Assembly (NCBI GenBank): GCA_947500645.1
Contig: CANMSD010000001.1
Span: 248,001-312,000, forward strand
Direction of reading: 5' to 3'
DNA from: an uncultured Erythrobacter sp.
GTDB lineage: Bacteria > Pseudomonadota > Alphaproteobacteria > Sphingomonadales > Sphingomonadaceae
Length of the DNA: 64,000 bases
Shown here: positions 50,362 through 58,345 of the stretch, piece by piece
Layout of the letters: each line of letters begins with the position of its first letter
Position numbering within the stretch: the first letter of the stretch is position 1
The notes under the pieces: generated by a model
What the model was told of the DNA's origin: nothing
Database searches by the model: none
The model's input: only the letters and a program-made list of their open reading frames with translations
Translations under genes and position numbers: made by a program

Positions 50362-50416
50362 CGCTTTTGAGCGATTGTGAGGCGCGCGCCTCAAAACTCT
50401 GATCCCACATAAAAAA

Positions 50417-50442
50417 CCACCCCGTGCAAACGCACGAGGTGG
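50417..50442 (-). terminator. Terminator of sapC
   Basis: CCACC-x-CGTGC pairs with GCACG-x-GGTGG around an AAAC loop. On the minus strand it is followed by TTTTTTATG. It lies about 150 nt beyond the sapC stop. Confidence 0.85.
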
Positions 50443-50595
50443 CCAAGGTTCAGGGAGGATCGCGCCATATGGCGCGGTCTGCAGGCGAGTCATGAGGGCA
50501 ACACCGCCTGCTCCAATAAAATAGGGCTTGGCAGAGGCTCATTCAAGCCCCGGCCAAGCCCTGACGTTCGTATTAAGAATGCGGTGTTATCTGGC

Positions 50596-51381
50596 TCAGT
50601 TCGCAACAGGTGCTGGAGTTTGCTCCGGCATCTTGCCTTGCGCATTCTGGCGTTCGAACAGGGTCCGCATCAGGTTGAGCGAGAACAGGTGGGCGTGGAT
50701 CAGCAGGATCATGCCGTTCTTGTTCAGCGTTTCGAGAGTTTCAGCAGGCAGTTCGCGCAGCTTCTTCTCATCGACCATGCGGAAACCGCGATAGACGAAT
50801 GGATTATCGGGCATGTCGTTGCGGGTGATCGCAATTTCGCCGTCCATCAGGATGTCGAGTTTCTTGAGCTCTTCCAGGAAAGCGCGGGTGCGCTGGCCGG
50901 ATTCTTCGAACTTGCTGCAGAAGTCGAGCACGCTCTTGGTGTACTCGCTCGATTCGCCGTCCTTGGTGAACAGCTCGTTGCCGTCCTTGTGATCGCCGAC
51001 GACGCCAGAACTTGGATCGAAGCACAGCGAAAGTTCTTCCGAACCTTCCTGAAGCTTGGCGAGCATGAAGGGATAGCGACGGACATAGGCCGGGACATAT
51101 ACGTCGGAAACCATCTTGTTGTCGTCGCCGATGAAGGTGTTGACGCCTTCGTTGAGGCCCATCAGCGCGATCGGCAGCGGGTTTTCGCCAGCGGTGAACA
51201 CGATCGGGTAGTTGCGCTGCGAATCGACGAACTCGTCAACGGTCAGCGGGATCGCGTGAGTCTCGGCGAGGAAGGCTGCGTCGTCGAACGACTTCACTTT
51301 CCAATCCTTGTGCTCCTTGCTGTTGAGCGGGAGCAGGTCTTTGTAAAACAGTGGAAGCTGCGGCTGTGGCGCGCTGGCCAT
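50596..51381 (-). CDS. sapC: SapC family protein
   Basis: Soluble protein of 261 residues. ATG 51381 (MASAPQPQLPLFYKDLLPLN) is the usual SapC N-terminus; GGAGAATT lies upstream. Other marks: NYPIVFTAGENPLPIALMG, VPAYVRRYPFMLAK and a C-terminal LIHAHLFSLNLMR. SapC was named from the Campylobacter S-layer locus; in alphaproteobacteria its role is unclear. It often occurs next to tryptophan halogenase and TonB receptor genes, but not here. Confidence 0.93.
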   Translation of the reverse strand: MASAPQPQLPLFYKDLLPLNSKEHKDWKVKSFDDAAFLAETHAIPLTVDEFVDSQRNYPIVFTAGENPLPIALMGLNEGVNTFIGDDNKMVSDVYVPAYVRRYPFMLAKLQEGSEELSLCFDPSSGVVGDHKDGNELFTKDGESSEYTKSVLDFCSKFEESGQRTRAFLEELKKLDILMDGEIAITRNDMPDNPFVYRGFRMVDEKKLRELPAETLETLNKNGMILLIHAHLFSLNLMRTLFERQNAQGKMPEQTPAPVAN

Positions 51382-51500
51382 GTGAATTCTCCGGATAATA
51401 CGGTGCTGAAAATGTGGCGGCCGGGGCAACAAATTGCTGGCCGAACGCGCCGCGCTTTAGGCGTTCGTGGGCGCGGGTGCAAGCGGGCTAAGAAATGGGT

Positions 51501-52928
51501 TCAAGTCTTGGCGAGCAGCTTTCCGGGATTGAGCAGGCCCTGAGGGTCGAGTGCGTGCTTCACCGCGCGCATCATTGAAAGCGATGCTGGATCGCTCAAC
51601 CGCTCCAATTCACCGACCTTCAGCTGGCCGATTCCATGCTCTGCGCTGATCGAACCGCCCCATTCGGCGACGAGATCATAAACCAATGCTGAGATGCGTT
51701 TGCCCTCGCTGTCTTCCCAATCGCCGGGCGTTGCATCTTTGGGCGCGAGCACGTGGAAATGCACATTGCCATCACCCAAATGTCCGAATGCGACGCCTCT
51801 GGTTCCAGCAAAGGCGTTTTCTACCTTCGGGATGGCGGCGAGGATAAACTCGGGCATCTTTTCGACCGGTACGGAGATGTCGTGCTGCATCGCGGGGCCG
51901 ATGGCGCGCTCGGCCGGAGCAATCGAATCGCGCAGCAGCCAGAAGTCTTCCGCCTGCGTTTCATTGGCGGCGATCACGGCGTCTTCGAGCAGGCCTTCCT
52001 CGAAGGCTCCGGCGAGAGCGCTTTCGGCCCGCTCGCGCAGAGCGCCAGTGTCTTCGCTGGAGGACACGAATTCGATCAGCGCATTCCAGGCGTGACGATT
52101 GGCTAGCGGCGCGCGGGCGTCAGGCAGATGGTCGAGAACGCTGGTCAGGCAGTGGTCGGGCACGATCTCGAAACCTTCGAGATTATTGCCCATGGCGCGC
52201 TCCACATAGCGCAGCAGGCTTCGTGCACCGGTGACCGTTTCGAGGCCCGCCCAAACCGCGACACGTCCGCGATTGGCGGGAAGCAAGCGCAGGTTTGCCG
52301 CCGTGACGATACCGAGCGTGCCCTCCGATCCGATCAGCAATTGCTTCAGGTCGAAGCCGCGATTGTCCTTTTTGAGCGCTGTCAGCCCGTCGAACACCTG
52401 ACCATCGGGCAGCACCGCTTCGAGACCCAGCACTTGCGCGCGCATTGTGCCGTGGCGCAGCACTTGCGTGCCGCCTGCATTGGTGGAGACCAGCCCGCCG
52501 ATCGTCGCGGAGCCCTTGCCGCCCAGGGTGAGGGGGAAGCGCAAGTCCGCTTCCTCCGCGATGTCGTGCAGTGTTTGCAGGATGACACCAGCCTCGCAGA
52601 CGATCTGCTGCGCATCCTTGTCGAAGCGTCGCACGTTGTTCATCCGCCGCAGCGACAGCATCAGCGCATCACCGGTTTCATCGGGCGTGGCTCCACCGAC
52701 CATGCCGCTGTTCCCGCCTTGGGGGACAATCGGGATGCCGTGCTGTACGCATAGTTTCACCAGCGCGGATACTTCGTCGGTCGAAGCGGGCGAGGCGAGG
52801 GCGAAGGCTCTGCCCGTGTAGCGACCGCGCCAATCGGTCAGCCACGGCTCGATCAATTCGTGGTCCTGCGTCAGGCCTTTCGGCCCAAGCAATTCAGCGG
52901 TGGATTTCAGGAAAGCATCGTGGTCCAT
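51501..52928 (-). CDS. FAD-linked dehydrogenase, D-2-hydroxyglutarate/glycolate oxidase type
   Basis: Flavoenzyme of 475 residues in the VAO/PCMH family. FAD-binding signs: VPQGGNSGMVGG, TLGGKGSATIGGLVSTNAGG, and the GSEGTLGIVTAANLRL block. The C-terminal FAD-oxidase domain has FGHLGDGNVHFHV and SAEHGIGQLKVGEL. It oxidises a D-2-hydroxyacid; D-2-hydroxyglutarate, lactate and glycolate are all possible. The nearby icd gene makes 2-oxoglutarate, but that is not proof of substrate. Confidence 0.88.
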   Translation of the reverse strand: MDHDAFLKSTAELLGPKGLTQDHELIEPWLTDWRGRYTGRAFALASPASTDEVSALVKLCVQHGIPIVPQGGNSGMVGGATPDETGDALMLSLRRMNNVRRFDKDAQQIVCEAGVILQTLHDIAEEADLRFPLTLGGKGSATIGGLVSTNAGGTQVLRHGTMRAQVLGLEAVLPDGQVFDGLTALKKDNRGFDLKQLLIGSEGTLGIVTAANLRLLPANRGRVAVWAGLETVTGARSLLRYVERAMGNNLEGFEIVPDHCLTSVLDHLPDARAPLANRHAWNALIEFVSSSEDTGALRERAESALAGAFEEGLLEDAVIAANETQAEDFWLLRDSIAPAERAIGPAMQHDISVPVEKMPEFILAAIPKVENAFAGTRGVAFGHLGDGNVHFHVLAPKDATPGDWEDSEGKRISALVYDLVAEWGGSISAEHGIGQLKVGELERLSDPASLSMMRAVKHALDPQGLLNPGKLLAKT

Positions 52929-53085
52929 AATTGTGGCCGCTATGCCACAGAGCCGCGCAATTGCGCCAGAGCTTTACGTTTGCCCGACCAATGGATTAAG
53001 CCAGTATTCAATTGCGGGTGCTAGACAGTCCGGCAAGTAAGCGGGTCCAGAGGGGGGCCGCAGAGATTTCAGGAGGCCAAAGCCC

Positions 53086-53685
53086 ATGCCCGGCATGCTC
53101 GCAATTGCGGCGCCTCTTGCCCTGCTTGTGCCACTGATCGGGCAGAGCTCTACTGCGGTGACCATCCCGCCGCCTGTCAACACGCCATCGGTTGAAGAAC
53201 ACACCAGCCCTGTTGCGAACAACTCGCCGACAGTTGAGCCAGCGGCGCAGCTGCCGTCTGCTGCGAGCCCGCTCAAGGCGCTGTATGACAGCAATGTCGT
53301 GCATCAGGTTCGGATCGAGCGTCGGGTGACCATTCGTATTGCTCCGCAACGGCCGAGCCAGAGCTCGCAGCTGCTTGCGCAATTGCCGCAGCAGGGCCTG
53401 ACCACCCAGTTTGAAGAGCGCAAGATGGATAAATGCCTGGCGGTTGAGGGCATTGCCGGGGTCCAGACCGGCAGCGGCAACCGCCTGCTGCTGTTCCTGC
53501 GTGACCGCCGAATTGTCTCGCTCAACCTGGAAAAGGCGTGCCGGGCGCGCGACTTCTATTCGGGCTTCTATGTCGAGAAGAATGAGGACGGAAAGCTCTG
53601 CGTTTCGCGAGACAAATTGCAGTCCCGCTCCGGCGTAAAATGCGAAGTGGCGCGGATGCGTCAGCTGGTCGCTGTAGAGAACTGA
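53086..53685 (+). CDS. Exported hypothetical protein
   Basis: Protein of 199 residues with a hydrophobic start (MPGMLAIAAPLALLVPLIG), then a Pro/Thr/Ser-rich linker (about 22-65). The remaining domain contains VRIERRVTIRIAPQRP and three cysteines: C117 in DKCLAVEGIAG, plus those in EKACRARDFYSGFY and in the residues before VARM. AGGAGG-like AGGCC lies upstream. I do not recognise it; it seems a conserved periplasmic or envelope protein. The following helicase gene is on the same strand after about 140 nt. Confidence 0.65.
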   Translation: MPGMLAIAAPLALLVPLIGQSSTAVTIPPPVNTPSVEEHTSPVANNSPTVEPAAQLPSAASPLKALYDSNVVHQVRIERRVTIRIAPQRPSQSSQLLAQLPQQGLTTQFEERKMDKCLAVEGIAGVQTGSGNRLLLFLRDRRIVSLNLEKACRARDFYSGFYVEKNEDGKLCVSRDKLQSRSGVKCEVARMRQLVAVEN

Positions 53686-53828
53686 TTGAGAGCGGCGCGC
53701 GGCAGCCGCCATTTTCTTGACTTTTCGGCTGAATTCGGCGATTGGCGCGCCTCCTGATGCGATTGTGTCGCTCGGGGGCAAATTTTGGCAGCCGACTTGC
53801 TGCCCACAATCCGGAAACAACCTGCCTA

Positions 53829-55301
53829 ATGACTTTCGCCGATCTCGGCCTCTCACCTGAATTGCTCAAAGCCGTCGAAGATGCCGGCTACACCGAGCCC
53901 ACGCCGATCCAGGCGGAAGCGATCCCGCCCGTGCTGATGATGAAAGACATCATCGGCATCGCGCAGACCGGCACGGGTAAAACCGCCAGTTTCGTGCTGC
54001 CGATGATCGACATCATGGCGAGCGGTCGCCGCCGTGCGCTGATGCCGCGCTCGCTGATCCTGGAGCCTACGCGTGAACTCGCCGCTCAGGTGGCGGAGAA
54101 CTTCGAGAAGTACGGTAAGAACCACGATCTGAAGATGGCGCTGCTGATTGGCGGCGTGCAGATGGGCGACCAGCTGAAGGCGCTGGACGAGGGCGTCGAC
54201 GTCCTGATCGCCACGCCAGGCCGGTTGATGGACCTGTTCGAGCGGGGCAAGATACTGCTCAATGGCTGCGAATTGCTGGTCATCGACGAAGCTGACCGGA
54301 TGCTCGACATGGGCTTCATCCCGGATATCGAGTTCATTTGTTCGAAACTTCCCGAAACGCGCCAGACCATGCTGTTTTCGGCGACCATGCCGCCGCCGAT
54401 CGAGAAGCTGGCGAAGACCTTCCTGACCAATCCCAAGCGGATCGAGACGAGCCGCGCAGCTTCCACGAATAAGGATATCACCGCCTTCAAGGTGCCGGTA
54501 CAATCGCGCAAGAAGCGCGAGACCTTGCGCTGGCTTCTGAGCCACGATCAGGTCGAAACCGCGATCATCTTTGCCAACCGCAAGACAACGGTGCGCGAGC
54601 TCAACAAGAGCCTTCAGCGCGATGGTTTTGCCAGCGGCGAGATCCACGGCGACATGGATCAGGCCAACCGCCTAAAAGAACTCGATCGGTTCAAGGCGGG
54701 CGAGGTCAACATCCTGGTCGCGTCGGACGTCGCTGCGCGCGGGCTCGACATCAAGGGCGTCAGCCATGTTTTCAACTACGACACGCCATGGCACCCGGAC
54801 GATTACGTCCACCGTATCGGCCGCACGGGCCGGGCAGGGGCTAAGGGCCGCGCCTTTACGCTGGTCGCGGATGACGATGCGGAGGCGATCGCCAATGTCG
54901 AAAAGCTGACCGGCAACACAATAAAGGTGTTCGGCAAGGAAGACGTGCGCGTTGAGCTGGCCGAGGGTGGGTCATCCGGCAAAACAGAAGACAGGACCGA
55001 AAAGAAATCCGACGATGGCGGCAAGAAGCCGAAAAAAGCGGAAAAGTCAGACAAGTCCGACAAGCCAGCGAAACATTCGCGCTCCAAGAAGCGCGACGAT
55101 GACGATGCCGGCGAGGAGCGTGAAGAACGCACAGAGCGCGCGAAGAAGCCGCGCCGCTCCAAAGAAGACAAGCCGGATCGCACGGAAAAGGCCGACAAGC
55201 CGAAACGTTCGCGCCGCCGCCGCGACGAGGACGACGAGCCTGTCGCGGCGGGCGAGTGGAACGGCCCCAAGCCGGGCTTCCTGGATGTCGGCGCGGGTTA
55301 A
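53829..55301 (+). CDS. rhlE: DEAD-box RNA helicase, RhlE-like
   Basis: ATP-dependent RNA helicase of 490 residues. ATG 53829 (MTFADLGLSPELLKAVEDAG) gives the standard Q-motif start; the frame extends 29 codons upstream. Motifs: AQTGTGKT, PTRELAAQV, VIDEADRMLDMGF, FSATMP, and HRIGRTGRAG. The tail after about 390 is Lys/Asp/Arg-rich with repeated KSDKSDKPAK-type runs and probably binds RNA. Such helicases assist ribosome assembly and RNA turnover, often in the cold. The tail is very repetitive. Confidence 0.95.
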   Translation: MTFADLGLSPELLKAVEDAGYTEPTPIQAEAIPPVLMMKDIIGIAQTGTGKTASFVLPMIDIMASGRRRALMPRSLILEPTRELAAQVAENFEKYGKNHDLKMALLIGGVQMGDQLKALDEGVDVLIATPGRLMDLFERGKILLNGCELLVIDEADRMLDMGFIPDIEFICSKLPETRQTMLFSATMPPPIEKLAKTFLTNPKRIETSRAASTNKDITAFKVPVQSRKKRETLRWLLSHDQVETAIIFANRKTTVRELNKSLQRDGFASGEIHGDMDQANRLKELDRFKAGEVNILVASDVAARGLDIKGVSHVFNYDTPWHPDDYVHRIGRTGRAGAKGRAFTLVADDDAEAIANVEKLTGNTIKVFGKEDVRVELAEGGSSGKTEDRTEKKSDDGGKKPKKAEKSDKSDKPAKHSRSKKRDDDDAGEEREERTERAKKPRRSKEDKPDRTEKADKPKRSRRRRDEDDEPVAAGEWNGPKPGFLDVGAG

Positions 55302-55335
55302 AACGTCACGCTAGCGCGTAGTTTGTCGATTCAAA

Positions 55336-56427
55336 TCAACCCGCAAGCAACCTGATTAGTTCAGATTGCCTGTGAATGCCTACCTTCTCGAACACCACCG
55401 ATAGGTGGCTGCGCACCGTGCTCTCCGAGATGTTCAATCGCCGGGCTGCGGCTGCCCTGCCATCACCCTTTACGATTTCTCGCGCGACAGCCTCTTCGGC
55501 GGGTGTCAGTCCGAATTCCGTCGCCAGGCCACGCAGTCGCAGGGCCGCACGCTTCTCGGGTAGTGAAAATTGGAGCAGCGCTGCCGGACTTTCTTGATCG
55601 AGGCACGCTGCGATGCGTCCTTGTCCCTGCTCGACAGGCATCACGTCGATCCAGATTCGCTCGCCGGAACTCGAAGTTTGCCAGCATGAGCCGGCCCGCC
55701 GTGTGGGCGGTTGCGCATTGGCAATAAGCTTTTTGAGATTGTCGTTGGGAATGATTTCTTTGTCGCCAGTACGCGATGCGCGCGCCAGGCCGAGACGGCA
55801 GAGGACAGCGACGCTTTCCTTATCCTGGCCCAGTACTCTGAAGCGATTGTCGATGGCAGCCAAGCCTACATAGCCATGCTTTTCGGATCCCTTTTCCGCC
55901 AGCGCGCCCAATTTGATCCGGTTGTGAATGCGGCTCGCCCTGACAAGATGCTCGCAAAGCATGGCGAACCTGGCTCGCTCTGTTGGGTTGAAACCGGCTT
56001 TCTGCGGACGATAAATCCCGATCTGAGCCAGACGTGCACCGTTTTGCGATACGTTGGCGAAGAGCGCTCCCATGCCTAAGTCGTGCTCGTTCCACCATTC
56101 TTTGTATTCGGTGCTGTTTTCGAACTGTTCCCGGAAGGCCGGTATGTCGAATCCGGCGACTTTGCCCAGCGGTTGTGCGTGGGCCGGATGCAATGAATCA
56201 TGACCTTCGGCGAACGAACTGATCTCGGCGCGGGCCTTGATATGTATCGGGTCCATCAACGGCATGCTGCCGCCCTTGAGCTTGTTACCCTCCAGGAAAA
56301 CAAGCGCGGATTGGCTTGCCTGCATTGCCTCCGCGATCGATACGAGCGCATCGTCCCAGCGTGAGGGCTTCAGCGAAGCTTCGTAGATCGCCGAAATCGC
56401 TTTGCCGATTAGTTCGGCATTTTCCAT
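55336..56427 (-). CDS. LuxR family transcriptional regulator
   Basis: Regulator of 363 residues. I prefer ATG 56427 (MENAELIGKAISAIYEASLK) over the open frame up to 56469. The long N-terminal region (about 1-295) has no recognised ligand domain but is PAS-like in parts. The C-terminal HTH is clear: LTPAEEAVAREIVKG, then RLNISESTVRSHLSVVFEKV and the helix IHRQSELIRLLAG. No autoinducer synthase is adjacent. It is divergent from the UrcA gene, which could be its target. Confidence 0.88.
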   Translation of the reverse strand: MENAELIGKAISAIYEASLKPSRWDDALVSIAEAMQASQSALVFLEGNKLKGGSMPLMDPIHIKARAEISSFAEGHDSLHPAHAQPLGKVAGFDIPAFREQFENSTEYKEWWNEHDLGMGALFANVSQNGARLAQIGIYRPQKAGFNPTERARFAMLCEHLVRASRIHNRIKLGALAEKGSEKHGYVGLAAIDNRFRVLGQDKESVAVLCRLGLARASRTGDKEIIPNDNLKKLIANAQPPTRRAGSCWQTSSSGERIWIDVMPVEQGQGRIAACLDQESPAALLQFSLPEKRAALRLRGLATEFGLTPAEEAVAREIVKGDGRAAAARRLNISESTVRSHLSVVFEKVGIHRQSELIRLLAG

Positions 56428-56630
56428 ATCTCTCGCGAGCCTCCGTCCAAGGATGTCTGCGCGACCCACCCAGTAGCATGTTTATGCTTTTTGGCCGAAC
56501 GACCCTCTATGTTCGGCGCCAATCGCGCATCAGACGTTCGTCCGATGTGATCCGTTGCGAATCACCATAGCTTTCAAATCGGCTCCCAAAACTGGGATGT
56601 CGAATTGCTCTCGGATCAGGAGAAAATGTC

Positions 56631-56954
56631 ATGAGTACAATGCTAAGAGCGCTTTTTGGGGCACTCGCCCTTGGAGCCATAGCGACCCCGGCGGCGGCAG
56701 AGGATGTTTCTGTCACTGTCTATTACGGTGATCTCAACCTGTCGAATGATCGAGGAATGAAGACCCTCAAAAATCGCGTCGACGGCGCGATCAGACAGGT
56801 CTGCGGTAGCCTCGCGACGCGGTCAATCGGGGAGCTTCACAAGACGCGCAAATGCCGTCGAAGCCTGCGCAATCAGGCTAAGGTTGTCCTCAGTGAAATC
56901 GGTCAGGGCACCGTTACCGTCGCCACGTCCTTTGCGATTTTCTACCGTGGTTGA
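56631..56954 (+). CDS. UrcA family protein
   Basis: Small exported protein of 107 residues with a signal peptide (MSTMLRALFGALALGAIATP, cleaved near AAAE). The UrcA pattern is visible: VSVTVYYGDLNLSNDRGMKTLKNRV, here cited in two parts as VTVYYGDLNL and RGMKTLKNRVDGAI, then QVCGS and KCRRSLRNQA with two cysteines. The family is common in sphingomonads and has no known function. AGGAGAAA precedes the ATG; a strong terminator follows 30 nt after the stop. Confidence 0.88.
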   Translation: MSTMLRALFGALALGAIATPAAAEDVSVTVYYGDLNLSNDRGMKTLKNRVDGAIRQVCGSLATRSIGELHKTRKCRRSLRNQAKVVLSEIGQGTVTVATSFAIFYRG

Positions 56955-56983
56955 ACCTGAGCGTTGAGGTTCGCTGAAAAGTG

Positions 56984-57019
56984 AAAAGGGTGGCAATGGT
57001 TTTACATTGTCGCCCTTTT
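56984..57019 (+). terminator. Terminator of the UrcA gene
   Basis: A 15-pair stem starting AAAAGGG and closing CCCTTTT (with two GU pairs) is followed by TCTTTC. Confidence 0.9.
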
Positions 57020-57020
57020 T

Positions 57021-57213
57021 CTTTCAGGACGCGATCAATTTACACCGATCTGGCGCGGATCTACGTCTCAAATCAGGTGATCTGAAAATTGGGTATGAGT
57101 ACCCATGTTCCTGGTCGGCGAGATTGGTAACACATTCCTGCGACCCGAAGGCTCGGCTTTCCGAGCTCTAGCCTCAAAGCCCCGCCGCTTAATGAAGCGC
57201 GCGGGGCCTTTTT
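57021..57213 (+). ncRNA. Candidate small RNA between two terminators
   Basis: No gene is recognised between the UrcA terminator and a second strong terminator (57179-57207). The segment contains the perfect hairpin GCTCGG-CTTT-CCGAGC at 57151-57166 and GGGTA-TGAG-TACCC at 57091-57104. An 11-codon frame MSTHVPGRRDW is the only small ORF of note. A separate transcript must start here for the second terminator to be useful. The remaining stretch up to 57346 is the leader of the hydroxylase gene. Confidence 0.35.
57179..57207 (+). terminator. Intrinsic terminator
   Basis: GCCCCGC and GCGGGGC arms plus CGCTT/AAGCG inner pairing are followed by CTTTTTTG. Confidence 0.88.
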
Positions 57214-57346
57214 TGCTAAGCGCATTGAGCTGTTTAGATCACGGCTAGTCAGAAATAGCGCACTTCACGCGCTTTCTGCGATTTTGGCGCGATAAACGCC
57301 ACGCTGCGCAAACCTCTTGGTAACCACGTTTCGGTAAGAAGCTCCC

Positions 57347-58345
57347 ATGCAAACCGGGGTTTCGATGCTGGATTGGTTAACGAGTGCGACTGAGGGGCTG
57401 ATCACCTTCTTGTCCGGGTACGGCTTTATCTATTCGCCGCTGTACCTGCTGACGTCGCTCGCCATCGCCGCTCTCTATTGGGCTGTCGCCAAGCCTGGCG
57501 GCCGGATGCTCGGTTATATCTTCCCGAAAGATGTCTACTCGCACCCCTCGCACAAGGCCGATATCTCGATCGCTTCGTTCAATGTGGTGTTTGTCGGGCT
57601 GGGTGGGTTTTCGTTTATCGTCCTGACGCCGCTATTCGCAGGCAATGTCGTCTTGTTGCTAACCGATCCAGCGGGGCTTTCCGACGGCGCTGAACTCACT
57701 CTCGGTTGGGGTATTGCGCTGGTAACTTTGCTGGTGCTGGCCGAAGACCTTGCGCGCTACCTGGTTCATCGCGCGCACCACATGATCCCACTGATCTGGC
57801 CGTTTCACGCGGTACACCATTCGGCGGAGGTGATGACGCCGCTGACCTTTTTCCGCGCGCATCCGGCGTATTATCTCTTCCAGCGCATCCTGATTTCATT
57901 GCTGACCGGCACTGCGCAGGGGCTGATCGTTGCTATCGCTTTCGGTCGAGCGCCCGGTTGGGTGTTCTTCGCTGCGGTGATCGTTTCGCGCACCTATATG
58001 GCGCTTGGCGTGCACCTGAGGCACAGCCATATCCCGCTCGGCTATGGCAAATTCCTAGAGCGCATCCTCATTTCGCCCCGCCTCCACCAGGTCCATCACT
58101 CGGTGGAGCGGCGGCACTTCGACCGCAATTTTGGCGAGATCTTCGCGCTTTGGGATTGGATGTTCGGCACGCTCTACATCCCTGAAAAGGGAGAGCGCAT
58201 CCGCTTCGGCCTGACCGATGGCGAGGGGCGCGTTATCCGACCTTACCCGAACCTGCGCGAGGCGATGGTCAAACCCTTCGCCGAAAGCGTGCAGGTGCTG
58301 CGCGGCGAAAAGGATCGTGACGATCGCGAGGCGGAGCGCGTTTGA
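57347..58345 (+). CDS. Fatty acid hydroxylase/sterol desaturase superfamily membrane protein
   Basis: Di-iron membrane oxygenase of 332 residues. The His clusters are HRAHH, HAVHHSAE and HQVHHS, with another in HLRHSH, between four or five hydrophobic segments. Family members hydroxylate or desaturate sterols, fatty acids or carotenoids. The substrate is unknown here. Its stop overlaps the next gene's start (TGATG), so the two products probably work together. ATG 57347 or ATG 57365 may be the start. Confidence 0.92.
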   Translation: MQTGVSMLDWLTSATEGLITFLSGYGFIYSPLYLLTSLAIAALYWAVAKPGGRMLGYIFPKDVYSHPSHKADISIASFNVVFVGLGGFSFIVLTPLFAGNVVLLLTDPAGLSDGAELTLGWGIALVTLLVLAEDLARYLVHRAHHMIPLIWPFHAVHHSAEVMTPLTFFRAHPAYYLFQRILISLLTGTAQGLIVAIAFGRAPGWVFFAAVIVSRTYMALGVHLRHSHIPLGYGKFLERILISPRLHQVHHSVERRHFDRNFGEIFALWDWMFGTLYIPEKGERIRFGLTDGEGRVIRPYPNLREAMVKPFAESVQVLRGEKDRDDREAERV

